The notes under the pieces: model-generated | The model's database searches: none | Told to the model about the DNA's origin: nothing | What the model saw: the letters and a program-made list of their open reading frames with translations, nothing else | Shown: positions 1-6,920 of the stretch, one piece after another | Layout: each line of letters opens with the position of its first letter | How positions within the stretch are numbered: position 1 is the first letter of the stretch | Program-made: the position numbers and the translations under genes | Origin: an uncultured Chloroflexota bacterium | GTDB taxonomy: Bacteria > Chloroflexota > Limnocylindria > Limnocylindrales > CSP1-4 | Assembly: GCA_903928275.1 (NCBI GenBank) | Contig: CAIYQJ010000251.1 | Location: forward strand, 1 to 15,850 | DNA: 15,850 bases | Direction: 5' to 3'

Positions 1-537
1 GGCCTTGACGTACGGGTCCCAGGCCGCGTTCGTCGTGTCGCCCTGGACGAGGAAGACGGCGACCACCGCGATCCGGCCGTCGGCTGCCCTGTGGACGAAG
101 TGGACCTCGACGGGTGTCCTGGTGCCATCGAGCGTGTGCTCGCTGGGGGCGTGGAAGTGGACCTGGGCCAGCTGGTACGCGACGCCATCGACGCTCATCG
201 TGCCGCCCGCCGCGGCGTTCGCCTGGATGCTGTGGCCGTTGTTCACGACCTGCGCCACGCCCGCCTGGTACGCGAACACGGGGTCGGCGAGGTCCGCCGG
301 CGTCGGGTTCGTGATGTCGATCGGCGACTGCGCGGTGCCGTCCGCGCAGGTGACATAGGCGGGGTCGAGCTCGCCCCAGTGCGCGGGGCCTTCCGCGCCC
401 TCGTAGGTCCAGTGGGCCGGGGTCGCCGGGGACACCGACGCGGGGCTGGCGGACGGCGCGACGGCCGGGGCACATGCCATGACCGCGATGGCCATGACGG
501 CCGCAAGGCCCAGGCGCGATCGGGCGGATCGATTCAC
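1..537 (-). CDS. alpha-type carbonic anhydrase, lipoprotein (3' part cut by window edge)
   Basis: Reversible hydration of CO2 to bicarbonate outside the cytoplasm. 179 codons are visible; the C-terminal part lies beyond base 1. The N-terminus has a short charged region, a hydrophobic stretch and a probable lipobox (VMAC, Cys22), then an Ala/Ser/Pro linker (about 23-40). Family motifs follow in order: HWTYEG (42-47), QSPIDI (70-75), NNGHS (99-103) with His102 as proton-shuttle equivalent, QVHFHAPSEHT (125-135) with zinc ligands His127 and His129 and gatekeeper Glu133, and VEVHFVH (143-149) with third ligand His146. Cys64 fits the usual N-terminal half of the conserved disulfide. The start is GTG at 537-535, chosen because GAGGAG sits 8 bases upstream; an internal ATG (codon 15) would cut into the signal. 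It is divergent from the oxidoreductase at 748. Family assignment is very secure; membrane anchoring is inferred from the lipobox, which has an unusual Met at -2. Confidence 0.93.
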   Translation of the reverse strand, partial: MNRSARSRLGLAAVMAIAVMACAPAVAPSASPASVSPATPAHWTYEGAEGPAHWGELDPAYVTCADGTAQSPIDITNPTPADLADPVFAYQAGVAQVVNNGHSIQANAAAGGTMSVDGVAYQLAQVHFHAPSEHTLDGTRTPVEVHFVHRAADGRIAVVAVFLVQGDTTNAAWDPYVKA

Positions 538-567
538 GACTGGATCTCCTCGTACGGACGCTACAGG

Positions 568-587
568 CCCCCGCGCGCCCGCGGGGG
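568..587. other. all-GC hairpin in the divergent spacer 538-747
   Basis: Arms CCCCCGCG (568-575) and CGCGGGGG (580-587) pair perfectly over 8 bp around the loop CGCC. It lies about 30 bases upstream of the carbonic anhydrase start, between two divergent genes. There is no T-tract, so it is not a typical intrinsic terminator. On the minus strand it lies just upstream of a weak -10-like TAGCGT (563-558). A role in the leader or promoter is only a guess; chance is plausible at this GC content. Confidence 0.3.
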
Positions 588-735
588 GCGCCGGGCCGCT
601 CGCGATCTCAGCCCCGCGGGCAGTCTGACACGGAGGCCCGGCGTGGCGATCCCCCGGTCCGGATGCCCGCCTTGTCGCCGCGGAGGTCGCCGGCCGTCGC
701 ACGGGCCCTCGACCACGACCGGAACGGCTGCCGGG

Positions 736-741
736 TAGCAT
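736..741 (+). promoter_or_regulatory. possible -10 element (TAGCAT) for a leaderless transcript
   Basis: TAGCAT fits the TAnnnT -10 pattern and ends exactly 6 bases before the ATG at 748. Transcription would therefore start at or next to the start codon. No Shine-Dalgarno sequence precedes that ATG, which agrees with leaderless initiation. No convincing -35 is visible, so support is weak. Confidence 0.35.
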
Positions 742-747
742 GGGCGC

Positions 748-1212
748 ATGATCGCACCCGACCCCCGCGCAGCCTTCGCCGAGATGACGAGGGCGCTCAT
801 CGACGACTTCCGTGCCCACGAGGGTCGGTTGACGAGCGGCCCGTTCGCCGGTCGGCCCGTCCTCCTCCTCACGACGATCGGCGCGAAGAGCGGCATGCCG
901 CGCCTCGCGCCCGTCGTCTATGGTCGCGACGGCGATCGCTACGTCATCGCGGCGTCGAAGGCCGGGGCGCCGACGCACCCGGCGTGGTTCGCGAACCTGG
1001 TCGCCGACCCGGTCGTGACCGTCGAGGTCGCCGGTGAGACGTTCGAGGCGCGAGCCACGGTCGCCGAGGGCGAGGAGCGCGCCCGCCTCTGGGCGGCACA
1101 CGTCGACGCGAACCCGGGCTTCGCCGACTACGGACAGCGGACAAGCCGCGTGATCCCGATGGTCGTGCTCGAGCGCATCGGCGGGGACGGGCTCCCGACG
1201 ACACGTCCCTGA
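748..1212 (+). CDS. nitroreductase-family deazaflavin-dependent oxidoreductase (DDN/DUF385-like)
   Basis: A 154-residue single-domain protein of the split-barrel DDN family, whose members use reduced F420 (or sometimes flavin or heme) to reduce quinones, nitro compounds or other small molecules. Visible family features are the N-terminal amphipathic helix (IDDFRAHEG, 18-26), the core LLLTTIGAKSG (38-48) typical of the F420 phosphate-binding strand-turn, the YVIAASKAG block with PAWFANL, and the C-terminal FADYGQRTSRVIPMVVLERI-type end (positions 131-150). Length is normal for the family. The ATG at 748 is used because an overlapping ATG at 740 hits a stop after three codons. A 19-base gap to the next gene suggests co-transcription. 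Family is secure; cofactor and substrate are not determinable from sequence alone. Confidence 0.88.
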   Translation: MIAPDPRAAFAEMTRALIDDFRAHEGRLTSGPFAGRPVLLLTTIGAKSGMPRLAPVVYGRDGDRYVIAASKAGAPTHPAWFANLVADPVVTVEVAGETFEARATVAEGEERARLWAAHVDANPGFADYGQRTSRVIPMVVLERIGGDGLPTTRP

Positions 1213-1231
1213 GCGCGGGGGGGCGAGACAG

Positions 1232-1810
1232 GTGCGCACGGGCGTCATCCGCCGCGCCGTCGCCTTCTTCCTCCCGGTCGCGGTCCTCGCGACACTCTGC
1301 TGCGGCCTGGTCTACGTGGCGGTCCAGCAGGACCTCCGGATGGGGGCGAATGACCCCCAGCTCCATCTGGCGGAGGACGCCGCGCGCGCGCTCGACGCCG
1401 GGGCGCAGCCGACCTCGCTCGTGGGGTCCGCGCGGGTCGACGTGGCGACGAGCCTCGCCCCCTTCATCGTCATCTACGGCCTCTCGGGCGACGTCGTCGC
1501 GACCGACGGCCAGCTCGACGGCCACGACCCGGTCGCTCCGCAGGGCGTCCTCGACGCCGCCCGCCAGAACCCGCCGAACAGGGTGACGTGGCAGCCGCGT
1601 GACGGTGTCCGGATCGCGTCCGTCACGGTCCCGTGGCGGGGCGGCACTGTCCTCGCCGGACGTTCCCTCCGCGAGGTCGAGCGACAGGAGGACCAGGTCC
1701 TCCTCCTCGCGGGGGCGGCCTGGCTCGCGATGCTCGTGAGCCTCGCGGGCGCGTCGCTCGTCGCCGCGTGGCTGTGGCCGACGGGGAGCCGGCCCCCGAC
1801 CGCCGCCTGA
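1232..1810 (+). CDS. two-helix membrane protein with extracytoplasmic sensor-like loop, function unknown
   Basis: 192 residues, GTG start. It has a basic N-terminus followed by a TM helix (about 8-30), a roughly 120-residue extracytoplasmic region (about 31-152) and a second TM helix (about 155-183), with only a few residues beyond it. This is the layout of the input half of a sensor kinase or chemoreceptor. The loop carries DLRMGANDPQ and a PFIVIYGLSGDVVATDG segment resembling a PDC/PAS-like beta sheet, but no HAMP, kinase or other output domain follows. It starts 19 bases after the oxidoreductase, with a loose GGGCGAG upstream, and is probably in the same operon. I recognise the type from other hypothetical proteins but know no function. 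It could be a subunit that senses a ligand for a separate partner. Confidence 0.75.
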   Translation: MRTGVIRRAVAFFLPVAVLATLCCGLVYVAVQQDLRMGANDPQLHLAEDAARALDAGAQPTSLVGSARVDVATSLAPFIVIYGLSGDVVATDGQLDGHDPVAPQGVLDAARQNPPNRVTWQPRDGVRIASVTVPWRGGTVLAGRSLREVERQEDQVLLLAGAAWLAMLVSLAGASLVAAWLWPTGSRPPTAA

Positions 1811-1879
1811 CGGCGGTCCGCGCCGGACGGGACTACAGTCACCCCAGCGACGCTGGAGACCCGGCCGACTGGGAGCGCG

Positions 1880-2194
1880 ATGATGGGCTATGGGTGGCAC
1901 CTGGGCGGTGGCGGCTGGCTGTGGCCGCTCCTCGTCCTCGTCCTCGTCGGGGTGGTGGTCTTCTTCGTCAGCAGGGCCGTGGCGCTCCGCGGCCTGGCGC
2001 ACCCGCCTGCCGCCACGTCCTCGCCCGCACCGAACGTTCCGCCCCCGCCCGCTCGCCCCGAACCACTCGACATCCTGCGCGAGCGCTTCGCCCGCGGCGA
2101 CATCCCGCTCGACGAGTTCGAGACCGCGAAGCGCGCCCTCGGCTACCCGAGCAGCCCGCCGCTGCCCGCTCCCGGCGGACCCACGGTCGGGTAG
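1880..2194 (+). CDS. small membrane-anchored SHOCT-domain protein
   Basis: 104 residues. The Gly/Trp-rich N-terminus (MMGYGWHLGGGGW) leads into one TM helix (about 14-32), then a Pro/Ala-rich linker (about 40-62) and a C-terminal SHOCT motif (LDILRERFARGDIPLDEF, about 64-81). SHOCT is a short helical hairpin found at the ends of many envelope proteins and thought to mediate oligomerisation; its exact role is unknown. GGGAG at 1871-1875 is 4 bases from the ATG at 1880 and 7 bases from the ATG at 1883, so the second ATG may be the true start. A -10-like TACAGT at 1834-1839 without a clear -35 could give an independent promoter. Family assignment is secure, biological role unknown. Confidence 0.85.
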   Translation: MMGYGWHLGGGGWLWPLLVLVLVGVVVFFVSRAVALRGLAHPPAATSSPAPNVPPPPARPEPLDILRERFARGDIPLDEFETAKRALGYPSSPPLPAPGGPTVG

Positions 2195-2365
2195 GTCTAG
2201 GTCTCGCCGCTCGCGACCTCGCCCGGGTCGCGCGGCCCGAGGCGGGTCGCAGAGGCCCGGCGGCGCCCCCACGAGCGCATCGCCGGGGCCGGTCGGCGTG
2301 GTGCAGAACGATGAGGCGGCGCCGCTCGAACGGATGCGCGGCAGCGGACCTCTGGCGGCTTCTCG

Positions 2366-2416
2366 CGCCTTCCGAAGGCGGCCAACGTGGAGGAGTCCAC
2401 GGCGCGTTCGGCCGAA
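2366..2416 (+). other. cluster of three short hairpins in the leader of the c-di-GMP-domain gene
   Basis: The 252-base gap 2195-2446 holds three inverted repeats in its last part. The first is CGCCTT/AAGGCG (2366-2371/2375-2380). The second is CGTGGA/TCCACG with loop GGAG (2386-2391/2396-2401). The third is the palindrome TTCGGCCGAA (2407-2416). The second hairpin exposes a Shine-Dalgarno-like GGAG in its loop. They lie 30-80 bases upstream of the ATG at 2447. I see no known riboswitch core. The rest of the gap shows nothing I can support. Confidence 0.3.
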
Positions 2417-2446
2417 GGACCACTTCCCGAAGCCCGGGTGTGTTGC

Positions 2447-5347
2447 ATGATCCGCGTTCTCCGCGCCCGCGCGCGTCCGTCCGCCGGCCCGCCGGGCAGG
2501 GGCGCGCCCCTGGACGCCGTCCGCCCGCGCGCCGACACGAGGCCGCGCCACGCCGTCGATGTCGATCGGATCCTCATCTCCACGGTCGCCTGCGGCTGGG
2601 GCATCACGGTCGCCTGCCTCGCGTTCGGCATCGGGGACCCCGGCACGCAGCGGGCCGTGGCCGATGTCGGCGAGGCCTGCCTCGACCTGCTCGCCGCCGC
2701 GATCGTCCTTCGAGCCGCGCTGCGCGCCGACGTGCGACGGATCGGCCTTGGCTGGGCGGTCCTGGGCATGGCGATGCTCGTCTACGCCCTGGGCGACATC
2801 GCGTGGACCTGGCTGGACCTGGGAGGCGGCGGCTCGACCTCGCCGTCGGTGGCCGACGTGGCCTACGTCGCCTACTACCCGATCGTCGGGATCGCCCTTC
2901 TCCTGTTCCAGCGCACATCGTCCGCGCGCAGCGACGCGGTCCGCCTCACGATCGACTCGCTCATCGTGGTGATCGGCGGCGGCATCGTGGTCTGGCACAC
3001 GCTCTTCCGGCCCCTCCTCGCGTCGCTGGACCCGGACCCCCTGGCTGCGACGCTCTCGCTGGGCTACCCGATCGGCGACCTGGTGCTCCTGTTCGGTGTC
3101 GCGGCGACGGCGCTGCGGCACCCGCCCGAGATCGACACCAGGGCGCTCGTCGCGCTCGTCGGCGGCCTGGGCCTCATGTTCGTGGCCGACGTCGGCTATG
3201 GACAGCTGAGCCTCACGGGCTCATACGGCCTCGAGCGCTGGCCGGACATCGTCTACCTCAGCTCGACGCTCCTGATCGCGCTGGCCGGGTACTTCCAGGT
3301 GCATCCCGGCACGGCGACGGAGGGCCGCGGCAGGGCGCTGAGCAAATGGCTGCTTGCCCTGCCCTACGTCGCGCTGGTCGCCGGCTACTCGGTCCTCATC
3401 GCGCTCGCACTGGGCGAGGTCACCGGAGAGCTCATCGAGGTCCTGTACGGGGCCGTCGCCCTGACCGCGATCGTTCTGCTCCGCCAGGAGCTCGTGCTCC
3501 GTGAGAACAGCCGCCTGCAGGCCGACCAGGTCCGGCGCGAATCGGAGGCGCGATCCGGAGCCCTGTCGGCCAACGCGTCTGATGCCGTCGTGCTCGTCGA
3601 TCGCGACGGCGTGGTGACCGACGCCACGGCGACGGTCGGGCGCGTCCTCGGGGTGGACGGCGGTCAGCTCGTGGGCCGCCCGATCTCGCGGCTGGTCCAC
3701 GCGGACGACGCCGAGCGGATGCAGACGTTCCTCGCAGATGTGGCCGCCGGGCGGTCCGTGGCGCGACCGCTCGAATGGCGCCTCTGGGACCGGGCGGGCG
3801 TCTGGCGCCAGGTGGAGACGATCGCGACCAACCTCCTCGACGACCCGTCGATCGGCAGGATCGTCCTCACGACGCACGATGTAGGAGAGCGGAAGACCCT
3901 GCAGCGGCAGCTCACGCAGGTCTCCCTGCACGACCCGCTCACCGACCTCCCGAACCGCGCCCTGTTCCTCGAACGGGTGGGGGAAGCGCTGGCGAGCGCG
4001 GCGGACGCCAGCCGGCTCACGACCGTCATCTCGGTCGGCCTGGACCGCTTCACCCGTGTCAACGAGAGCCTGGGGCACATGGCGGGCGACCAGGTCCTCC
4101 GGGAGGTCGCCGGCCGCCTGCGCGCCTCGGTCGGCCCGGCCGACACGTGCGCCCGCGTGGGCGGGGACGAGTTCGGGATCCTCCTCGTTGGCGGTTCGAC
4201 GCCGGAGGATGTGCTCGCGGCGGGCCATCGCGTCCTCGCCGCCATCCGGGTGCCGGTCGACCTCTCCGGCGACACGACGCTCGTGACCGCGAGCGTGGGC
4301 ATCTCCACGGCGCCGCCGACCGGATCGAGCGCGGGCAGCCTGCTGCGGCGGTCGGGCATCGCGAGGTCGGTCGCGCGGGGCCGGGGCGGCGACCGGGTGG
4401 TCGTCTTCGAGCCTGGGATGGACGCCGTCGAGCAGGCCGCGCCCGACCTCGGGCCGGACCTGCAGCAGGCGATGGACCGGGCCGAGTTCGTGCTCGAGTA
4501 CGAGCCGATCGTCGACCTCGAGACGGGCGAGCTCGTGGGAGGCGCGGCCGGGATCGTGTGGGACCATCCGATCCACGGGAGGATCTCCCCCAGCGTGTTC
4601 ATCCCCGTCGCCGAGGAGGCCGGACTCGTCGACGAGATCGGTGCCTGGGTCCTCCGGACGGCGTGCACCGAGGCCGCTCGCTGGGCAGCGCTGTCGCCCG
4701 GTCGGGTGCCCCGGGTCTCGATCCGCCTGTCCGCCCACCAGCTCGCCGACCCGCAGCTCGCCTGGACCGTGCAGGCAGCGATGGCGCACGCGGGCGCCGC
4801 TCCTGGTTGGGTGACCCTCGAGCTCACCGAGAGGATGCTCATGCAGGATGGCTCGGACTCCCTCGAGCGGCTGCACACGATCCGTGCGCTCGGTGTGCAG
4901 ATCGCGATCGACGACTTCGGGACCGGGTACTCGTCGCTGGTCCACCTGGAGCGCTACCCCGTGTCCCAGGTCAGGATCGACCGGTCGCTCGTGGCCCCGC
5001 TCGACGACCCGACGCGCGGAGCCGGGGTCGTCCACGCGATCGTCGAGGTGGGCCGGGCGCTGGGCCTCACGACCGTGGCCGAGGGGGTCGAGACGCCGAC
5101 TCAGCTCCATCGGCTCCGGGAGATGGGCTGCGGGTTCGGCCAGGGCTACGCGATCTCGGGGCCACTCGGCGCGGAGGACATGGCGGACGTGGTCAGGCGC
5201 CGGCTCGAGCCGGCGTTCGCGTCCGAGGTCGGGAACGCCGAGGACCGCTGGAGAACGGCCGGGGTGAGTGGGCCCCATCGCGCGCGGGTCACCCCACCGA
5301 CGGCGGCGGGCACGGAGACCAGGCCGAAGGCCTGGGTCGGCCGCTGA
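2447..5347 (+). CDS. multi-TM PAS-GGDEF-EAL protein with degenerate catalytic sites
   Basis: 966 residues. About ten hydrophobic segments (roughly 41-342) form an N-terminal membrane sensor. A PAS-like domain (about 372-480) is followed by a GGDEF domain (about 490-650, signature intact at 572-576) and an EAL domain (about 675-925). In the GGDEF domain the metal-binding Asp of the DxD strand is Gly531 (VGLDRF), the following Lys is Thr536, and there is no RxxD inhibitory site. In the EAL domain the signature reads AAG (700-702), the metal-binding Asn is Arg760 (SIRLSA) and the catalytic Lys is Arg843 (VRIDRS). DDFGTG (from 822) and AEGVET are kept. Both enzymatic activities are therefore doubtful, and c-di-GMP or GTP binding with an effector role is likelier. 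A GTG at 2387 would add 20 codons, but those have many A/T third positions, unlike the gene, and lie inside hairpins, so ATG 2447 is preferred. The gene converges on the MBL gene. Confidence 0.9.
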   Translation: MIRVLRARARPSAGPPGRGAPLDAVRPRADTRPRHAVDVDRILISTVACGWGITVACLAFGIGDPGTQRAVADVGEACLDLLAAAIVLRAALRADVRRIGLGWAVLGMAMLVYALGDIAWTWLDLGGGGSTSPSVADVAYVAYYPIVGIALLLFQRTSSARSDAVRLTIDSLIVVIGGGIVVWHTLFRPLLASLDPDPLAATLSLGYPIGDLVLLFGVAATALRHPPEIDTRALVALVGGLGLMFVADVGYGQLSLTGSYGLERWPDIVYLSSTLLIALAGYFQVHPGTATEGRGRALSKWLLALPYVALVAGYSVLIALALGEVTGELIEVLYGAVALTAIVLLRQELVLRENSRLQADQVRRESEARSGALSANASDAVVLVDRDGVVTDATATVGRVLGVDGGQLVGRPISRLVHADDAERMQTFLADVAAGRSVARPLEWRLWDRAGVWRQVETIATNLLDDPSIGRIVLTTHDVGERKTLQRQLTQVSLHDPLTDLPNRALFLERVGEALASAADASRLTTVISVGLDRFTRVNESLGHMAGDQVLREVAGRLRASVGPADTCARVGGDEFGILLVGGSTPEDVLAAGHRVLAAIRVPVDLSGDTTLVTASVGISTAPPTGSSAGSLLRRSGIARSVARGRGGDRVVVFEPGMDAVEQAAPDLGPDLQQAMDRAEFVLEYEPIVDLETGELVGGAAGIVWDHPIHGRISPSVFIPVAEEAGLVDEIGAWVLRTACTEAARWAALSPGRVPRVSIRLSAHQLADPQLAWTVQAAMAHAGAAPGWVTLELTERMLMQDGSDSLERLHTIRALGVQIAIDDFGTGYSSLVHLERYPVSQVRIDRSLVAPLDDPTRGAGVVHAIVEVGRALGLTTVAEGVETPTQLHRLREMGCGFGQGYAISGPLGAEDMADVVRRRLEPAFASEVGNAEDRWRTAGVSGPHRARVTPPTAAGTETRPKAWVGR

Positions 5348-5408
5348 CAGTCGTCGGTCCCCGTGCCGGGTCCCCGCGCCGGCGGTGTGCCCGCGGGCCG
5401 GGCCGCCC

Positions 5409-6773
5409 CTATGTCTCGGTGTGGTTCGGGTCGTACGTGGTCGTGGGGATCTCGCTGTCGAGGAGCGTCTGGTTGAGTTGCGCGTACGGCGAGTCGTACT
5501 TCGGCGGCGCCAGCTCGTCGGCCGGGTAGACCTTCATCGCCGGGTACCACGCGTACCGGTCGAGGAACGCCTGCCGCTGGACGATCGACTTCTTCGAGAC
5601 GTCCACGACGAACATGTCGGTCGCGATGGCGAACTGGCCCTGGTACCAGGTCCGGATGTCCGACACGGCCCGGCCGAGCGTGTCCTTGTTGACCTGGAAG
5701 TGGGTCGCGATGCCCAGGCGTGGCTGCGTCTGGCTCCAGATGTACCCGAGGGCGAGCTGCGGCGTGTGCGAGGACTGCTGGACCTCGAGCGCCACCTGGT
5801 AGGCCTGGTCCCAGCCCGGGTCGCCCGGCTTCAGCGTGGAGTTCTTCTCCGCCCAGGTCGTCGGCGGGACGACCATCTCGTGGACGAGGACATCGACGCC
5901 CTTCGCGTGCTCGAGCATGTAGTCGTTCGGCCGCGTGTCGCCCGAGAAGATCATCGACAGGCCGTTCCACTCGAGCTTGTAGCTGATCGCCCCGTCGCGC
6001 GCGTGGACAGCCGGGAAGTGCGTGATCTTCACGCCGTTGTCCTGGTAGGCCAGGCCGCCGTCCTTCATGTACGGCAGCTCTGTGGCGATGATGTCGTAGC
6101 CGTCGCCCTGGCCGATCAGCCCGGTCGGCAGGAAGCTGAAGCTCTCCTCGTGCCACTTCATGAGCTTCTTCAGCATGGCGGCCCAGGCGGCCATCCCCTC
6201 GTCGCCCGACGGACCCGACGGACCGTAGAGGTAGAGCGGGGTCTTGCGGTCCTGGGCCGGCCCGAAGCAGTAGAGCGTCACGAGGTCGCTCGTGTGGTCG
6301 CCGTGGAGGTGGGTGACGAAGACCTTCGTCATCCGCGACGGCGGCACCCCGTACGCGTTGTACTTCGCGGTGACGCCCGACCCCATGTCGAAGACGAACG
6401 AGTCGCCGTTCCCGAGCTCCACGAAGATGCTGTTGCACTCCTGCGCCTCGCGCGGCAGGAACGACGTGCCCAGGAAGGTCAGGCGCATCGTGTCCGCGGG
6501 AACCGGCTCCCCCAGCGGGAAGATCCCGAGCGACCCGGTCGTGTACGTATCGATCACGGGATCGGCGTAGGGCGTCGCCTCGGGCGTCGGCTTCGGCATG
6601 GTGGACGGGGCGGGCGTCGGGGAGGGGCCGCCGGCGGCGCTCGCCGACGCGGCGCCGAGCAGGCCGCCGATCCCGCCTCCGACCGCGAGGACGGCGCCGG
6701 CCGCACCGGCGACCTTGAGGAGGTCGCGTCGGCCGATCGTCCTGTCGATGGGGTCCCCGGTGTCGGAGGGCAT
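5409..6773 (-). CDS. Tat-exported metallo-beta-lactamase-fold hydrolase
   Basis: 454 residues. The twin-arginine signal GRRDLLK (14-20) precedes a hydrophobic segment (21-47) and a Pro/Thr/Ser linker (48-68). The catalytic domain starts with RLTFLGTS (97-104) and has the metal motif THLHGDH (His155, His157, Asp159, His160), His257, SGDT with bridging Asp279, and ATHF with His358: a complete dinuclear site. The pattern (FVFDMGSG, YCFGP, LYLYGP) resembles the RNase Z/arylsulfatase-like branch and secreted MBL proteins that pipelines often label guanitoxin-type GntH; I do not infer that pathway. Export makes an RNA substrate unlikely. The start at 6773 is chosen because AGAGGA lies 8-9 bases upstream and directly precedes the Tat motif. 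An in-frame ATG at 6836 falls inside the predicted -10 box, so it is unlikely. The substrate is unknown. Confidence 0.88.
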   Translation of the reverse strand: MPSDTGDPIDRTIGRRDLLKVAGAAGAVLAVGGGIGGLLGAASASAAGGPSPTPAPSTMPKPTPEATPYADPVIDTYTTGSLGIFPLGEPVPADTMRLTFLGTSFLPREAQECNSIFVELGNGDSFVFDMGSGVTAKYNAYGVPPSRMTKVFVTHLHGDHTSDLVTLYCFGPAQDRKTPLYLYGPSGPSGDEGMAAWAAMLKKLMKWHEESFSFLPTGLIGQGDGYDIIATELPYMKDGGLAYQDNGVKITHFPAVHARDGAISYKLEWNGLSMIFSGDTRPNDYMLEHAKGVDVLVHEMVVPPTTWAEKNSTLKPGDPGWDQAYQVALEVQQSSHTPQLALGYIWSQTQPRLGIATHFQVNKDTLGRAVSDIRTWYQGQFAIATDMFVVDVSKKSIVQRQAFLDRYAWYPAMKVYPADELAPPKYDSPYAQLNQTLLDSEIPTTTYDPNHTET

Positions 6774-6834
6774 GGGCAGCGTCCTCTCTGTGGTGCGTCC
6801 ACGGGACGCATGGGCGATGGGACGCGCGGTCTTC

Positions 6835-6865
6835 ATCCTCGGGTGCGTGCCCGGGTCGGTGTCAA
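6835..6865 (-). promoter_or_regulatory. sigma70-type promoter for the MBL hydrolase gene
   Basis: On the minus strand a perfect TTGACA (6865-6860) is followed after 19 bases by GAGGAT (6840-6835), which keeps the A2, A5 and T6 positions. The 19-base spacer is longer than the 17-base optimum. The predicted transcript would begin near 6828 and give a leader of about 55 bases, including the AGAGGA ribosome-binding site before the ATG at 6773. Confidence 0.5.
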
Positions 6866-6920
6866 GGGCGGCACGGACCGAACGCCGCCGGCTCGTGCAT
6901 TCCCTCGCGCCTGGATCGCC

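Noticed and set aside
2195..2446. Possible c-di-GMP riboswitch ahead of the GGDEF-EAL gene
   Set aside because: I looked for the conserved GEMM core with its GNRA loop and receptor and did not find it; only short unconnected hairpins are present.
2387..2446. GTG 2387 as start of the GGDEF-EAL gene
   Set aside because: About a third of the 20 extra codons end in A or T, unlike the rest of the gene, and the GTG sits inside a hairpin. It is not excluded, only less likely than ATG 2447.
944..3121. 725-codon open frame on the minus strand
   Set aside because: It runs antisense to four recognisable plus-strand genes, is Arg/Asp/His-rich low-complexity, and shows no domain. Long antisense frames are expected in DNA with extreme third-position GC.
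1633..3504. 623-codon plus-strand frame overlapping three genes
   Set aside because: Out of frame with the membrane protein, SHOCT and GGDEF-EAL genes, strongly Arg/Pro-rich, no family pattern.
5389..5398. GCCCGCGGGC palindrome between the convergent GGDEF-EAL and MBL genes as a bidirectional terminator
   Set aside because: No usable loop and no T-tract on either side; likely a chance palindrome in GC-rich DNA.
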